A stretch of 64,000 nucleotides of DNA from Globodera rostochiensis (taxonomy: Eukaryota; Nematoda; Chromadorea; Rhabditida; Heteroderidae): contig JAEVLN010000023.1 of assembly GCA_018350325.1 (NCBI GenBank), positions 1,179,001 to 1,243,000 on the forward strand, given 5' to 3'. Position 1 is the first letter of the stretch. Every line of letters starts with the position of its first letter. Below the pieces are notes generated by a model, which saw nothing but the letters and a program-made list of their open reading frames with translations, was not told the origin of the DNA and made no database searches. Position numbers and translations under genes: made by a program. Below are positions 21,168 through 33,005 of the stretch, one piece after another.

Positions 21168-22557
21168 TTGGTGTGCAAATGGATTACCGAGCTGATCAGT
21201 TTCTTAAATGCCATTCACTGATCTGATCTGGACTCAATTTATGGCGTGAGTCAAAACAGATCAGATCAGGAGGACCGACCAAATCATAATCACGTTTTCC
21301 GCAGTGCCATAACTCTTGTTCAATCAATCAGAGCCTGATGATCTGGATCCAATTTAGGCGTCAGTGAAAGCAGATCAGATTAGGAAGATCAACAATTATG
21401 ATCAAAGCTTTTGCCCATAATTCCAATTTTGTCAGGTTTTGTGGATTCCAGAGAACGGTGTATTTGTGAGGGATGCTCGAAAGTGATGGCATCACCAGGT
21501 CTGGAGCCAATGAATGCCCTAGGGGTTTAAGAAGCTCGGTGTCAGTCTCGAGTCAAGAGAGAGAAAGCATTCCATTTCCCCACAGTTTTCATCTCCATGA
21601 GCGCTGAAGTGCAAGTGCGGGCAAAGGACGTTTTTAATGCTCGAAATTCTCGACCCCTCCCTCCCCCCTCCCGGGTCCCCCAACTCTTGGAAAACTGCCG
21701 AGTTTTGTGGTCTCTCCCCTCTCCCCGGTCCCGACACGACAAGTAATAAGCCCACTTTCGCTGCACTCAGGATACAAAATGGTGAAGTCGTCGCCCTGGT
21801 TTGGACTCCCTACCTTTCGGGAAAAAAACAAAGGTACTTTCCCGTTTTGCGACCCACTCCCCAAAAGGCCTCAACAAAATGAAAAAGCCCTGAAAATATT
21901 GCCAGAATTTTTGTTGAAAAATTTTTAATTTTCAGAAATGTGTGGACTCTCTGATATCTGATCAATTTGAATGATTAGATCAATCAATCCAAACATCAAA
22001 AGTTTGGAGCACTCTGACCAACGAAAGTATTAAAAAAATATATCCATGTCCGAATAAGTAAAAATTTGATTCAAATATTTTTGAAATTGATTTGAATTGG
22101 CAAAAAAATCCCGCGAGCAGTTTCGGAAGAATGCCTAAAATACAGTTTTTTTTGGAATTTTTGTTTAAATTTTAAAACTGGAACAAAAAGTAAGTTCCGT
22201 TGTTCGTGAATTAGGTATCAGTAAATTTGCGAAAATTATTCCATTATTCACCAACACACCTCGGTGTCGTTGTGGTGTCAACCGCACGGAACACGGATTT
22301 AAACGGGGTTTTAGCCAGTGTCAAAAGTGAACATTTTTCTAACACTATTTTAATAATAAATTATTTCAAAAAACTTTTTAAACTCACTGTTCAAAAAGAT
22401 TTCCTCCGCCCTTCCCTGTTCATTATTTTGGACGAGTCCTCTAACTTTAATAAAAATGAAAAGTGAAAATTTTGAGAACAAAACAAAGTGTGTAAACTGT
22501 TAAAAGTCATCGACTGTTAAAAAAAAATTGTTTTTCACTGTCCGCGCGGCTTCTTCA
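21168..22557. other. Intergenic; CAGATCAGATCAGG repeats
   Basis: At 21225-21420 there are two diverged copies of a CTGATCTGGA...AAACAGATCAGAT block. The overlapping frames at 21519-21928 on both strands are supported by nothing but length. The end is the 3' flank of the gene at 22558. No gene is seen. Confidence 0.4.
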
Positions 22558-24882
22558 TCAGAATTTGTATTCAAAATTCGGTCCAAAGTTTGCTTCAATT
22601 TTGGCGCCAGAGTGATACAACGTAACGCATGGGAACAATTCGGCGGCAAAAGTGACAAATAAATTGGCGGTGTCTGCAAATAAAAACAAAAAATAATTTA
22701 AATTAAACAAATTTTTAGTGCATTTCATAAAATTGGTCTTTAATTTTATTCTATTTTTTTTTCTTTCTCACCCAAACGCTGTCCATTTTTTGTGTAAATC
22801 ATTTGGCGAGTTGCCAAATTGACGCCACAGCCGATGACGTCACCACAGCCAAATTTGGGCTTTCCACCGATGCACGGACGTCCATAGCGGCTGTGGGAGC
22901 AGCCGTCAACTTCGTGGCCCCAAAATTTTCCTCCACTTTCGTATGCATAAGTGCCTTCGCACCATCCAACCCAACCGTCCAATGGCATCGGTTTCGCCGC
23001 GAATCCAATGGAAACATAACTAAATACAATAAACAATATTTTAAAAAAATAATTAAGAACATTTACAAGTTGTTTTACCCTTTTTTGCCGATGTTGGTCA
23101 CTTCGTAGTAGAAAATGCCATAATGATTGGTTGGAATTGGCCATTCAGCGAGGACAGAGCGATCGCCTGAAAAGTAATTGTGTGGTGAACTCGTTACATA
23201 ACACTTTTTTTATTCAAAATGTTTACCCAAATTATCGCCATTATTTTGGACAATCAATCGATCGGGCCCAATGAGCGCGAGCTGGTCGTGACATGCCGCG
23301 GGATCCCAACGATTTTGTTGTGAGATTAGTCCTGCCGTGGCAAAAATATTATTAATTTTTTCTTTTGAACCAAATTTTCTCATTGAATTTTACCAATTGC
23401 CTTCTTCGCTTCACTCAACACGGCAACTGTCTTCTGCAAGTGGACGATGTTCAGCTGCTGTTCTTTCTGATACTCCTCCATCATGACGACCTTTTCCTGC
23501 TGCAGGGCATTCTGTTGTTCAATTTCAGCGAATTTGTTGGCATTTGACTGTTTCTGTTGCTCCAATTCGGCGACGACCATCGCTTGGATTGAATTCAGCG
23601 ATTCGTTCATTTCGCGCGGCTTATTCTGTTGCTCCACTTTAAATGTTGACAAAACAAAATTACAATAAACAACAAACAAATTCAAAACAAAACAAAATTT
23701 ATTATCATTTTTTTACCAGCCGGGGGTGTCATCATACATAATGTCCTTTTTTTAAAGATTTGTCCTTTCTTTGGAGTTTCCCCAATTTTGAAATGTCCTT
23801 TTTTGAGAATTGCTTAGGTAACTTCTGAGGGCGAAAAATTTTTGACTCATTTGTTAAACGACTTAACCCAAAATTTAAGAAATACGCAATTTTTTTTAAG
23901 CTTTTAGGAATGGGAGGGGTTCGACGCCGCCGTCAGGAAATTTTTTTTGTTAGAGAGATTTAACAATATTTGTAAAAAGCATTAAACAACAATTGCCCTA
24001 CCATTTCCACGGTGTTCTTCAGTCGACGCGTCGATGTTGTGTTGCAGTTGTTTCGGACACTCCTCCATCTTTGCAAACTTTTCCGCCACCAATTCAAGCT
24101 CTTCATTCACATCGTTTCCCAATTCATTCAATTTTCTGTTCTGTTCTTCAGCCAACCGCCCGACGTCCGTCTCCAACTGCGCGACTCTGTCACGTTCGAC
24201 ACATTTGGCGGCTTCTGAAAAATTCTTCGGTTAAGAACCCCAAAAAGTCAATTAATCCAACGGATTTATGTATAAATATATTTTCAACAAAAAAAAGTGC
24301 CAATGTTCGCAATGAAAAAATATGTATTTTTTTTAAAAGTGCAAAGAATGCTTTAAAATTCTCACCGGATATGCCAACTCTTTCAGTCAATGCGGCAACC
24401 AAATTCTGCAGATTTTGTTGTTGTTTTTCCAACCCAACAATTGTTGTCTGCAAAGCATTCACGAGTTTCTGATACTCCTCCAATTCGATGACGCCATTCG
24501 TTTGGAGTGCCTTCTGAAAACAAATTCTTTTATTCTAATCATAAACCCCCCTTATGCTTTTTCAAACTTTTACTAGTAAATAGCAAAAAAAAAATTGGTA
24601 CAAGTAAACAAAATAAAAATTTTACAAAAAAAATTTTTTTTTGCTAATCGCCACGCCTAACGTTTTTTTTCATTCAATTTATGAAAATCCCCCGGAGGCT
24701 TCCATTTGTCCCACCTTTTGAAGTTCATTTTTCGAAATGTACACCTCCTCAACTTGCTGACAATTGTTGTTTTTTGCTTCCGATTGCTGAAGCGGTCGCT
24801 AAAATTGTTTAAAAACAAAATCTTTCTGTAAAAAATGTTCGCATCTGCTGACCTTTTTGCCCCAAAAACGAAGACAATTCAT
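22558..24882 (-). CDS. Coiled-coil/SPRY-domain protein with distinct N-terminus, intact
   Basis: Nine exons join in phase: 24882-24853, 24798-24715, 24513-24366, 24214-24002, 23636-23394, 23331-23227, 23166-23079, 23019-22772, 22673-22558, giving 424 aa. The first two exons (MNCLRFWGKK, then RPLQQSEAKNNNCQQVEE) have no counterpart in the other copies, so the N-terminus was exchanged. Coiled coil spans ~30-250 with the EEYQK/EECPKQLQHNI modules. SPRY has [19 protein letters not shown] and [17 protein letters not shown]. There is no signal peptide or membrane helix. Intron 4 shares repeats with the inverted relative at 17061-19957. Confidence 0.88.
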
Positions 24883-25640
24883 TGCGTTTATTTTGAGAAT
24901 ATTGCAAAAGTGAAAAAAATCTGAAATTTCTTACAAAAAAACAAAAACATTAAAATAAAAAACTGTGAGAGTTAAGGTGTACTGGGAAAGAAGCAGTAAC
25001 TCTGTTGGTGTGGTCCCGTGCAAGTGCTTTAAGCCAGGGCTTGGATATATCTGCGAATTTTTCCTCATTCTGTGGCTTTTGGAAAGGTCAAAAGAAGATT
25101 TTTTTGAAATGCGTATGTTTTGCGGGTTTTTGTTGTCTTTCGAGCACCTTATGGGCTTTTTGTGGGTTTTTGGGGAAAATGGCAATAAAAAGCCTTTTTC
25201 TAACAAAAAATCGTTAAACTCTTCAAAAAAAATTTCCAACTCTCTTAACAAATTGAGTCAAAAATTTCTCGGCAAAATAAAATTATAAAAAAATTCCTGG
25301 CACCGCCGAACCCCCCCCCCCCCCGCCCCCTATCATTGTCAGGGGTCATATGTATGTTAAATTTTCAAAAAACAGCATCTGGCTTGCAAAAAAGCAATTC
25401 AAACAAGTTTACCCGTTATTAAAATGTAAAGAAGTCTCAGCTCGTTGCTTTCAATTTGTTAAGAACAAAATTTTAAAAATGCGGAATTAATTCAATATAC
25501 AATCATTAACCCCTGTTCATTGTTTTCGACACAAAATTTTTGCGGATTTGCATTCAGCTCGACAATTGGGGGCAACTGGAAGCTCACGACTGGGCGCCAG
25601 CATTATTTAAAGTGCCCTAAACACTATGGTCAAGCCCAGC
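24883..25640. other. 5' flank and AT-rich intergenic
   Basis: No gene is seen. A poly-C run with an ACCGCCGAACCCC piece of the dispersed repeat lies at about 25295-25330. Confidence 0.4.
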
Positions 25641-26024
25641 CGGAGCAGGACGTTTGGGCCCCGCCGGGGCTCCAGGGAGCTTTGAAGGGCCATAACTCTT
25701 CTTGCGCCTATCCAAACGAAACAAATTTGGTATCAATCGAAAGCTTTTGTTGGGTAGATTTTATATTCAAATCAACAAGGTAATTAAATCCTTTTCAAAA
25801 AAGTTATAATCAAAAATTACCACAAAACATAGGTTTTCTCTCTTTTTAAACCATAACTTTTTAAAGGTTTAAATGATCGTTTAGTCCCTGCTATATAATA
25901 GCTTCTAAACATAAAGAGCTTTCGATTGGTACCCAATTTGTTTCGTTTGGATAGTTCCAAGAAAAGTTATGGCACTTCAAATGTCCCTGGGGCCCAAACG
26001 GCGGGGCCCAAACGACCCACACTC
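25641..26024. mobile_element. Foldback element with 8-bp duplication AGCCCAGC
   Basis: GACGTTTGGGCCCCGCC... is mirrored by ...GGCGGGGCCCAAACGACC. Inside, CATAACTCTT/AAAGTTATGG and TCGAAAGCTTTT/GAGCTTTCGA are also inverted. Identical AGCCCAGC flanks the element (25633-25640 and 26025-26032). It has the same architecture as the element at 28635, and no coding capacity. Confidence 0.75.
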
Positions 26025-26470
26025 AGCCCAGCAGCAGACAAAAATAAACGATGCGCCAAAATTTATGCAATTTTACCACTAATTCAAAAAATTAACCATG
26101 CGGCAGACAGCGTAATGTCAGACACTATATCCCCCCACACATTGAATTTTATTCGATTTTTAAAACCTTTCCGAAACGCTTAGCTTTTGCTTGATGAAAA
26201 ATTCTAGAACATTTGAGCTTCCTAATGATACCATGTATATTTGATTTGGTTGAGTTTGAAAAAAGTTCCAGTTCAGGAAAAAAAATATGCATGTGCATAT
26301 TAATTAGGTATACTCTAGCCATATGAAAATGTCCCAAAATATGAGAAAACAGAAAATTTAACTTAAAATAAGTATTCCTTCCGCTTGGTTGTTTCTATAG
26401 ATTGTGCACAAAATAGCCAACAACAACAACAACAACAAAAAATCGATGGTATCGTTTTTCAATTTCTAAA
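26025..26470. other. 3' flank of SPRY pseudogene; partial foldback core
   Basis: AACGCTTAGCTTTTGCTTGA (about 26175) resembles the core of the 28635 element. A CAACAACAACAACAAC microsatellite lies at about 26420. No gene. Confidence 0.4.
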
Positions 26471-28132
26471 TCACACATCGGCAGTGTTGAATTTGAAGTT
26501 TGGTCCAAAGTTGGCTTCAATTTTGTCGCCAGGATACAAGATAACGCGTGGAAACAATTCGGCAGTAGCAGAATCGACAAGCAAATTGGCGGTGTCTACA
26601 AAAACAAAATAAATAAATAAAATAATTTTAATTCCTTAATTTTAATTCTTTTTTCTTTCTCACCCAAACGCTCCCCGTTTTTTGTGTAAATGATTTGGCG
26701 AGTTGCCAAATTGATGCCACAGCCGACAATGTCGCCGACGCCAAACGGAGGCTTTCCACCGATGCACGGACGTCCATTGATGGCGATGGAACATCCGTCG
26801 ACCGCGTGTCCCCAAAATCGGCCACCACTTTCATATGCATAAGTGCCTCTGTAATCTCGAACAATTTTGCCCATTAGTGGCATTTGTTTGGCCCCAAGTC
26901 CGATGGTAACAAGGCTAAATATAAAATAATATTCAATAATTATATTTTAAATTACCATTTTTTCTCTAAGATTTTTACTTCAAAGTAGGCAATGCCGTCT
27001 TTTGGAATTGCCCGTTCAGCGAACACAGCGCACGGCTCTGAAAAGAAGGCCGATTCAAACAATTTTATGAACTCTTTACATACACTAACTTTTTAATCAA
27101 ATCAATTTAACAGAAAATAATATATTTACCCCAATTAGCCTTTCCAATATGTTGGACAATCAATTGATCGGGCTCAGAGAGTGTCAGGTCCTTGTGGCAT
27201 GCCGAGGAATCCCATCGATTTTGTTGTGGGATTAGTCCTTAGAAAATATGATTTGTACATCTTTTCAATTTTCCGAATTCGGAACATTTTCTGTTGAAAA
27301 TTACCTTTTCCATTTATTGTATCATTTAACACGGCAACCGTCTTCTGCAAGTCGGCAATGTTCTGTTGCTGTTGCTTCTGACACTCCTCCATCTTTGCGA
27401 TCAGTTCTCCCTTAAAGCTGATTCATTCCCTTTAATTATTTCATTTAAATTTCTAAATAACATAATTATGATACTTAAACATCGAGTTTGACACTGGTCT
27501 CCATTTGGGACTGAATTTTGGTCATGGCTTTTAAATGTTTTATTAAACTAAACACGGGCATTGACCTCAGCCAACCGACCCCTTTAAACCCACTTGATCA
27601 ATCATTGCACTCAGAGCTTTTTGATCAGCTTCCAACGAAAACTGATCAATGGAAACTAAAACAGTGAAATAAACGAATTATTTTGGGCCAATGGATTATT
27701 TAAATTCAAACAATCTGTCAACTCGTCGATGGTCCTCTGGTGCTGTTTGTTCTGATACTCCTCCACCTTTATCTGCAGAGCCATGTGAGCAATTAGCAGT
27801 TTCTGATGTGCCAACTCGGCGCGGAGTTCCTTCTGAATAAAATGGCAAGAAAAAATGAAATGATTTTGTTAGAAAATATATTCACATTTTCGTGCTCGAG
27901 TTCAATTTGTTCAAAAGTTTTGCCATAATTCATCGTTTGTTTGGCGTTCCAATTGAGCAATTCTGGCACGCAAAAGACGCACTTCTTCAGATTGGTCCAA
28001 ATTAGTGAAAGTTGGCCCCAAATTTTCTGCTAACATTGGCAATTAAAAAGATTTTAATTAAATAAATCGGGTTTCCCTACCCTGATTAGCTGTTATGTGC
28101 CCTCCATAGGTTGATTTGGTCGGAATGAACAT
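26471..28132 (-). pseudogene. Coiled-coil/SPRY gene with frameshift and lost donor
   Basis: Recognisable exons: 28132-28081 ([11 protein letters not shown]...), 28026-27886, 27832 onward, 27655-27594, 27410-27305, 27237-27130, 27037-26956, 26914-26664, 26595-26471. The SPRY part is intact ([24 protein letters not shown]). Exon 2 has an extra A (CGCCAAACAAACG against CGCCAACAAACG), shifting the frame. Exon 3 lacks 16 bases that include its donor, exactly as in the gene at 46805-48262. In exon 5 a 1-base change is accompanied by an alternative in-frame acceptor. The exon-2 frameshift alone prevents a full-length product, so it is a recent pseudogene unless the assembly is wrong at that base. 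Confidence 0.8.
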
Positions 28133-28634
28133 GCTTATTTCGTAAAAAATCTAAAATTTAGTTTCTAAAATAAAATTAAAAAAATTAAATATGTATTTAA
28201 CCCAGGGCTCCCATACGTACTTGAATGGCAAGTACAGTACTTGAAAATTGACCCTCGTAAATGAACCGGCTCGGCTCAGCGCTGTATCGAAATTTCGTCT
28301 ATTTTTTCTTTTGATTTTCGAGAAAATTGGAAGTTTATCGAAAATAAATTATTTTAATAAAATAATTTTTTTAATTACATAAAAAAATTTTCGATTTTCA
28401 ATTGACGTTTTTTAAAAATCCGGCCTCGGAAAATGATAAAATCACAAAACAGTCAGTTCGGTGCCGTCAGTCGTTGGATCGCCAAGCTTTTGCGGCGCTA
28501 GCAAACACACTTGTGCTATAGATTGCCCCCGCTAGATGTAAAGAAAAAATACCAATGTAAAAATATAGAAGCTTTAGACATTTTCTATTTCGGCATTTTT
28601 ACCCGATTTCCAAATATTAACCGTAACATATATA
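28133..28634. promoter_or_regulatory. Divergent SPRY/HMG intergenic region, left part
   Basis: Contains the SPRY 5' block with the palindrome at 28217-28235, a degraded GCTGTATCGAAATTTCG MITE end (28280) and the start of the HMG upstream block (GCCGTCAGTCGTTGGATCGC at about 28463), which recurs at 32650. The promoter role is inferred. Confidence 0.45.
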
Positions 28635-29031
28635 AGGACGGAGGACGATTCGTTCCCGGCCGATTCGTTCACCCCCGATTCGTTCCCCTTTTCAGAAGTT
28701 TTTTCGTTATAACTTCTTTCAAGTCCTACCAAATCAAACATTTTCGATATCATTCGAAAGCTTACAACTAGTAGAAGCTTTCAAAAGCAAAAGCTAAGCG
28801 ATTGGCCAAATTTCAAAAAAGTTATGGCCAATTGTGGCCAAAAAACGGTTTCTGGCCATAACTTTTTTGAAATTTGGCCAATCGCTTAGCTTTTGCTTTT
28901 GAAAGCTTCTACTAGTTGTAAGCTTTCGAATGATACCAAAAATGTTTGATTTGGTTAGCTTTGAAAGAAGTTATAACGAAAAAACTTTTGAAAAGAGAAC
29001 GAATCGGGGGTGAACGAATCGTCTTTTTACC
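28635..29031. mobile_element. 397-bp near-perfect foldback element, dated by empty site
   Basis: GACGATTCGTTCCCGGC... is mirrored by ...GGGGGTGAACGAATCGTC, and the interior is a long palindrome centred near 28852 (GGCCATAACTTTTTTGAAAT and its complement). CATATATA flanks both sides (28627-28634 and 29032-29039). The paralogous HMG flank at 32793-32800 has a single CATATATA and no insert. It has no coding capacity. Confidence 0.9.
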
Positions 29032-29127
29032 CATATATAATTCAACCATTTTTTGCGTCCGGACAGCTTTAATACTACAGCCTGCGCTTTAATTGGGTCT
29101 GCAGATAATTCGCTTTTCCGTTGTAAT

Positions 29128-29244
29128 ATGCTTTTAAAAGCAATATTATTTTTATTTGGCATTCTTTTAAATTTTATTTGGACGAATGCACAAGGGCCTG
29201 AAAACAAAAAATGGCTCTCTGCCAAAAGTTTGGTCGACTTTTAA
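29128..29244 (+). CDS. Signal-peptide-like upstream ORF of HMG gene 2
   Basis: 38 codons begin MLLKAILFLFGILLNFIWTN, which reads like a secretory signal with an A-Q cleavage-type site. They end KKWLSAKSLVDF, overlapping the HMG start at 29211 in another frame. A short secreted peptide or a regulatory uORF is possible; no evidence of translation can be had from sequence. Confidence 0.35.
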   Translation: MLLKAILFLFGILLNFIWTNAQGPENKKWLSAKSLVDF

Positions 29245-31751
29245 TCGGCGCTGAAGCCCGCTTCTCTGCGCGCACTGAGTAAGTTGATTGTTTTGTTATT
29301 GATTGGTTTTGGGCTTAAATGTAAATTTAAGGAAATAGTAATGATAGGTTTGGGTTAAAAAAAAATTCAAGTTTTTTGGTTGGAAGTAAAAAATGGCACC
29401 AATTTGTGATCAGTCATTTTCTATTTAGTTTAACAAATTTCTCGACAAGTCTTAATCAGTCGCCCGCTCCCAAGCAGATTCCCTCTCGGCTTCCATCGGG
29501 CTACAACGCGACAAAACCTTTTGCACTTTTTGTCAAGGATCAACTGATGGGGCAAAGTGGAGGAGTCCATGAAATATTGAAAATTGTTTCGATAAATTGG
29601 AAGAATTTGAGTGAGAACGAAAAGCAGGTTGTCATCAACTTAATGGAGCCAAAAAAGGAAATAACGTCATAATTTAGAATTACTCTGAACGTGCCAAAAA
29701 GATTGGCGACGAGTTGAGGGACAATTTTGAGAAGCTCACAAATGGCGAGAAGAAAGATTTGTGGGATAAGCATGTCGAGAAAAGGAATAATCGAATGAAA
29801 AAGAAGCTGAACAAGGTTTTGTCGCATTTTTCGAATGCTAAATATTTAAAAACCAATTTTGTTGTTTTCATTTAACACCAGACTATTTACAATTTTGTTC
29901 AAATTTTAATGCTTTAGTTTTATGCGGAAACAAACCGTCCAAAGCGCCCTTTGCCATCATATTTGGTTTTCAAAAAAAAATGCTTTGAGAAGCAAACGGA
30001 ACCATTCAAAACGAAGGATGAACGGCTCAAATTTCACACCGAGATGGGCCGACAATGGCAACAAATGACGAATGCCGAAAAGAAGGTGCCATTTTTTGTT
30101 TTCTTTCACACTCAAAAATTATAAAATTGAACTTTCGGACCTCTTTTATATTGATTGATTTTGAAAATGATTGTTGGCTTAAAGACTTCAAGCATTTTGG
30201 AAGGAGAGGGGGGGGGGGTAAAAATTATTTTAATTCTCTTGGGACTGGGCGCTAATTCCTTCCATCATTTTGTAGCCGTATGTTGACCAGGCGCAATGCA
30301 ATATTGCGGCCTATCACAAGGAAATGGCGGAATGGAAGCAAAAATATGCAAATGAAATTCGGGCGTGGAAAGAGACGAATAAGCCGAAGGCCAAAGCTGC
30401 GCTTAAAGGCATTATTATGGGCTTAAACTTATTGGGATCGTTTCTAATTCAAAAAAACATTTTATTCCCCCCATTCTTTCAGCCAGGGGCACTCAATTCA
30501 CCGAGGCCCCCCTCTTGGAATGGAACATCGACGGCGACAGGGACGTAGACGAAAAAGAAGCCATTCACCGAATGCTTTTGGACGATTCAACCCATTTGGG
30601 TAAGGAAAAAATGGTAATAGTCGGGGGGGGGGGGGTGGCCCCTCACATTTTTAAAATTCAAAATGCTAATCAATTTAGGGCCTCAAAATCATTCAAAACG
30701 CATAAAATCACAACTACTAACAAATAAGACGGGCTTCGTGATTTTTGAATGATTTTGAGGCCCTAAATTGATTATTGATTAATTTTGAATTCGAATATGG
30801 AGTTCGAAATTGGTCTAAAAGGATGTTGGGGTTGTATTGATTCCCCGACCTCCAAAACCACCTACAGACATATTTTTTTGCAGACTAAGAAAAAAAAATT
30901 TTTTTTGAAAAATGTGGTGGACCAGAAGCCCGACTATTGGTTAACTAACTATTCCGCAGTGCCATTTTTAAATTTTTATTTACTGAATATGATTAAATAT
31001 GCATTTTAATATGACTTTCAAAACTACTACGCATTGAAGAAAATAAACTAAAAATTTACATTTTTATGTGACAAAAATTTTTCAGAAAAAACCTGGTCCT
31101 GGCTCCGGGCTAGGGTGTAAGAAAAACCAGGAGTACCCGGGTGGGTCCGGCTTTTTCAAAATTCCAATTTCATTTCTAATAAATTGTAAGATTTAGTCAG
31201 TTTAAAAAGGAAAGTATTTATTATTACGAATTTTTGTACTTAGGGCTGCTATTTTTAAGCAAATGCCTATTTTTTCTGCAAGCTTGGCTCGTTTGGCTTT
31301 ACACTCTAACACAACAAACAACTTTCTTTTAGGCTTATATTCTTCTTCTTATAGTAAGTACTTTCTTTTTAATCGATCTTTACGCTTGTAGCTTTTAAAA
31401 TATTTAAATAGCTAATCAATGACTTATTATGTATTAATAAATTTTATGATACATAATGACTATAGATTGGCAAAAAAAAAAGATAAAAATGGCACTGCGG
31501 AAGTGTCATGGAACCCGACTATTACCAAAACAATCTCACAAAAACAATGATTCAAAAAAGTGAACCAAGTTCTTTTCGTCTTAATTAACTCTTCACATTA
31601 CAATTTGCTCCTATTTTAAGTCGAGAAAAGAGAACGGAGCATCAACAGAGACGTACACGAAGAAGCAGCAGCCATTCAGCGCATGTTTCTGGCCATTTCA
31701 ACTTATTTGGGCAGGAAAAAAATCTCACAAAACCAAAGAATTGAATATTAG
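29211..31751 (+). CDS. Two-HMG-box protein 2, intact
   Basis: Seven exons join in phase: 29211-29278, 29429-29627, 29678-29815, 29918-30085, 30276-30408, 30483-30599, 31621-31751, giving 317 aa. Layout as in HMG protein 1: basic N-terminal exon, box A (FVKDQLMGQSGG...NWKNLSENEKQ), box B (RPKRPLPSYLVFKKKCFEKQ...WQQMTNAEKK), acidic modules. Relative to paralogs box B lost some conserved positions (AQQW to GRQW), so it may be diverging. Exon 3 is four codons shorter than in copies 1, 3 and 5. Intron 5 has a GC donor (TTAAAG|GCATTA). Intron 6 (1.0 kb) contains a foldback MITE (about 30660-30785) shared with HMG gene 3. Confidence 0.85.
30660..30785. mobile_element. Foldback MITE in HMG intron 6
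   Basis: ATCAATTTAGGGCCTCAAAA is mirrored as TTTTGAGGCCCTAAATTGAT. The same element sits at the same place in HMG gene 3 (about 34360-34480), so the insertion predates that duplication. Confidence 0.75.
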
Positions 31752-32306
31752 AGGATTGGAAGAAATATAATCCTCATATATTTATTATTTATTTATTTTA
31801 ATAACAAAAAAAATTCTTTCAATTAAAATAAACTAGTGTATAGAATGTTTCCTCGACATTTTGTCCCTGTTTCCCGTTTATCCCAAAATGTGTAAGATTT
31901 TTGCATCGAAAGACAAGTTTAAATTGAAATCCCCGGTCAAAGCGGGGATACCGGGAACGGACAAAACGGAGATCCCCGTTTTCGTGTGAGAAATGAGCCC
32001 GGGAAAATCGTTGCATTCAATTTCTTTGCGGAGAATGGACCAAAAGATTGAAGTAAAAATCTTCTTCCGATCAATTCGTCAATTGAACATATTTAATTAG
32101 TTAATAAGCCCTTTTTTAGGCGATTTCAGGTTTCAATGTGTTTTTTTGTTTCAGACTAGCAAAGTCCAAGAAACGCATGTTGAATTCCTTTAAGTTTAAT
32201 AAAATTTGATTTGTTTTTTTGAATTTATGATTACTGTAGAAAGTGCCAACCACCACAATCGGCAATAGCCTTCAACAACAACAAAAAATCGATCGTTTTC
32301 CAATTT
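31752..32306. other. Intergenic between HMG gene 2 and SPRY fragment
   Basis: A CCCCGGTCAAAGCGGGGATA segment (31930-31985) resembles the TIR element at 51364. The rest is AT-rich SPRY 3' flank. No gene. Confidence 0.4.
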
Positions 32307-32650
32307 CTAAATGCCATCGGCAAAATCGAATTTGAAGTTTGGTCCAAAGTTGGCTTCAATTTTATCGCCAGGGTTAAACAACATAACGCGGGGAAACAAT
32401 TTGGCGGCAGAATTGACAAACAAATTGGCGGTGTCTGCAAAAATAAATAAATAAAATTTACAAATTTTATTATTCTTTTTCTTTCTCACCCAGACGCTGT
32501 CCATTTTTTGTGTAAATAATTTGGCGAGTTGCCAAATTGACGCCGCATCCGACGATGTCACCGACACCAAACAAAGGCTTTCCAACGATAAAAGGTCGTC
32601 CATTGGCGGTGTAGGAGCATCCCTCAACTTCGTGGCCATAAAAAAAGCGT
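32307..32650 (-). pseudogene. 5'-truncated SPRY gene (last two exons only)
   Basis: Exon to 32490 encodes [10 protein letters not shown]...[18 protein letters not shown] and exon 32434-32307 encodes [14 protein letters not shown]... to a normal stop. Upstream of about 32650 the sequence switches abruptly, mid-exon, to the HMG upstream block. The frame of the remaining domain is intact, so truncation was a single recombination or deletion event. Confidence 0.85.
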
Positions 32651-32971
32651 GCCGTCAGTCGTTGGATCGCCAAGCTTTTGCGGCGTTAGCAAACACAATT
32701 GTGCCTATAGATTGATTCTATGTAAAAACATAGAAGCTTTAGACATTTTTTGTTAGGCATTTTTTACAACGATTTCCAATTATTAACCGTAACATATATA
32801 ATTCAACCATTTTTTGCGTCCGGACAGCTTTAATACTACAGCCTGCGCTTTAATTGGGTCTGCAGATAATTCGCTTTTCCGTTGTAATATGCTTTTAAAA
32901 GCAATATTATTTTTATTTGGCATTCTTTTAAATTTTATTTGGACGAACGTGCAAAGTCGTGTAAACATAAA
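32651..32971. promoter_or_regulatory. HMG upstream block (empty-site copy)
   Basis: Matches 28463-29210 but without the foldback; the single CATATATA target is at 32793-32800. It includes the GTCCGGACAGCTTTAATACT block shared with the HMG gene at 49473. The promoter role is inferred. A signal-like uORF (32889-33005) overlaps the HMG start. Confidence 0.5.
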
Positions 32972-33005
32972 ATGGCACTCTGCCAAAAGTTTGGTCGACT
33001 TTTAA
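32889..33005 (+). CDS. Signal-peptide-like upstream ORF of HMG gene 3
   Basis: 38 codons, MLLKAILFLFGILLNFIWTN then VQSRVNIKWHSAKSLVDF, overlapping the HMG start in another frame. The hydrophobic head is identical to the copy at 29128; the middle has diverged. Confidence 0.35.
   Translation: MLLKAILFLFGILLNFIWTNVQSRVNIKWHSAKSLVDF

Noticed and set aside
21519..21928. Five overlapping ORFs on both strands
   Set aside because: No domain, splice or composition evidence favours any one.
22799..23108. ORFs antisense to or frame-shifted within SPRY exons, here and at every other SPRY copy
   Set aside because: The SPRY frame is conserved across paralogs; the shadow frames change freely.
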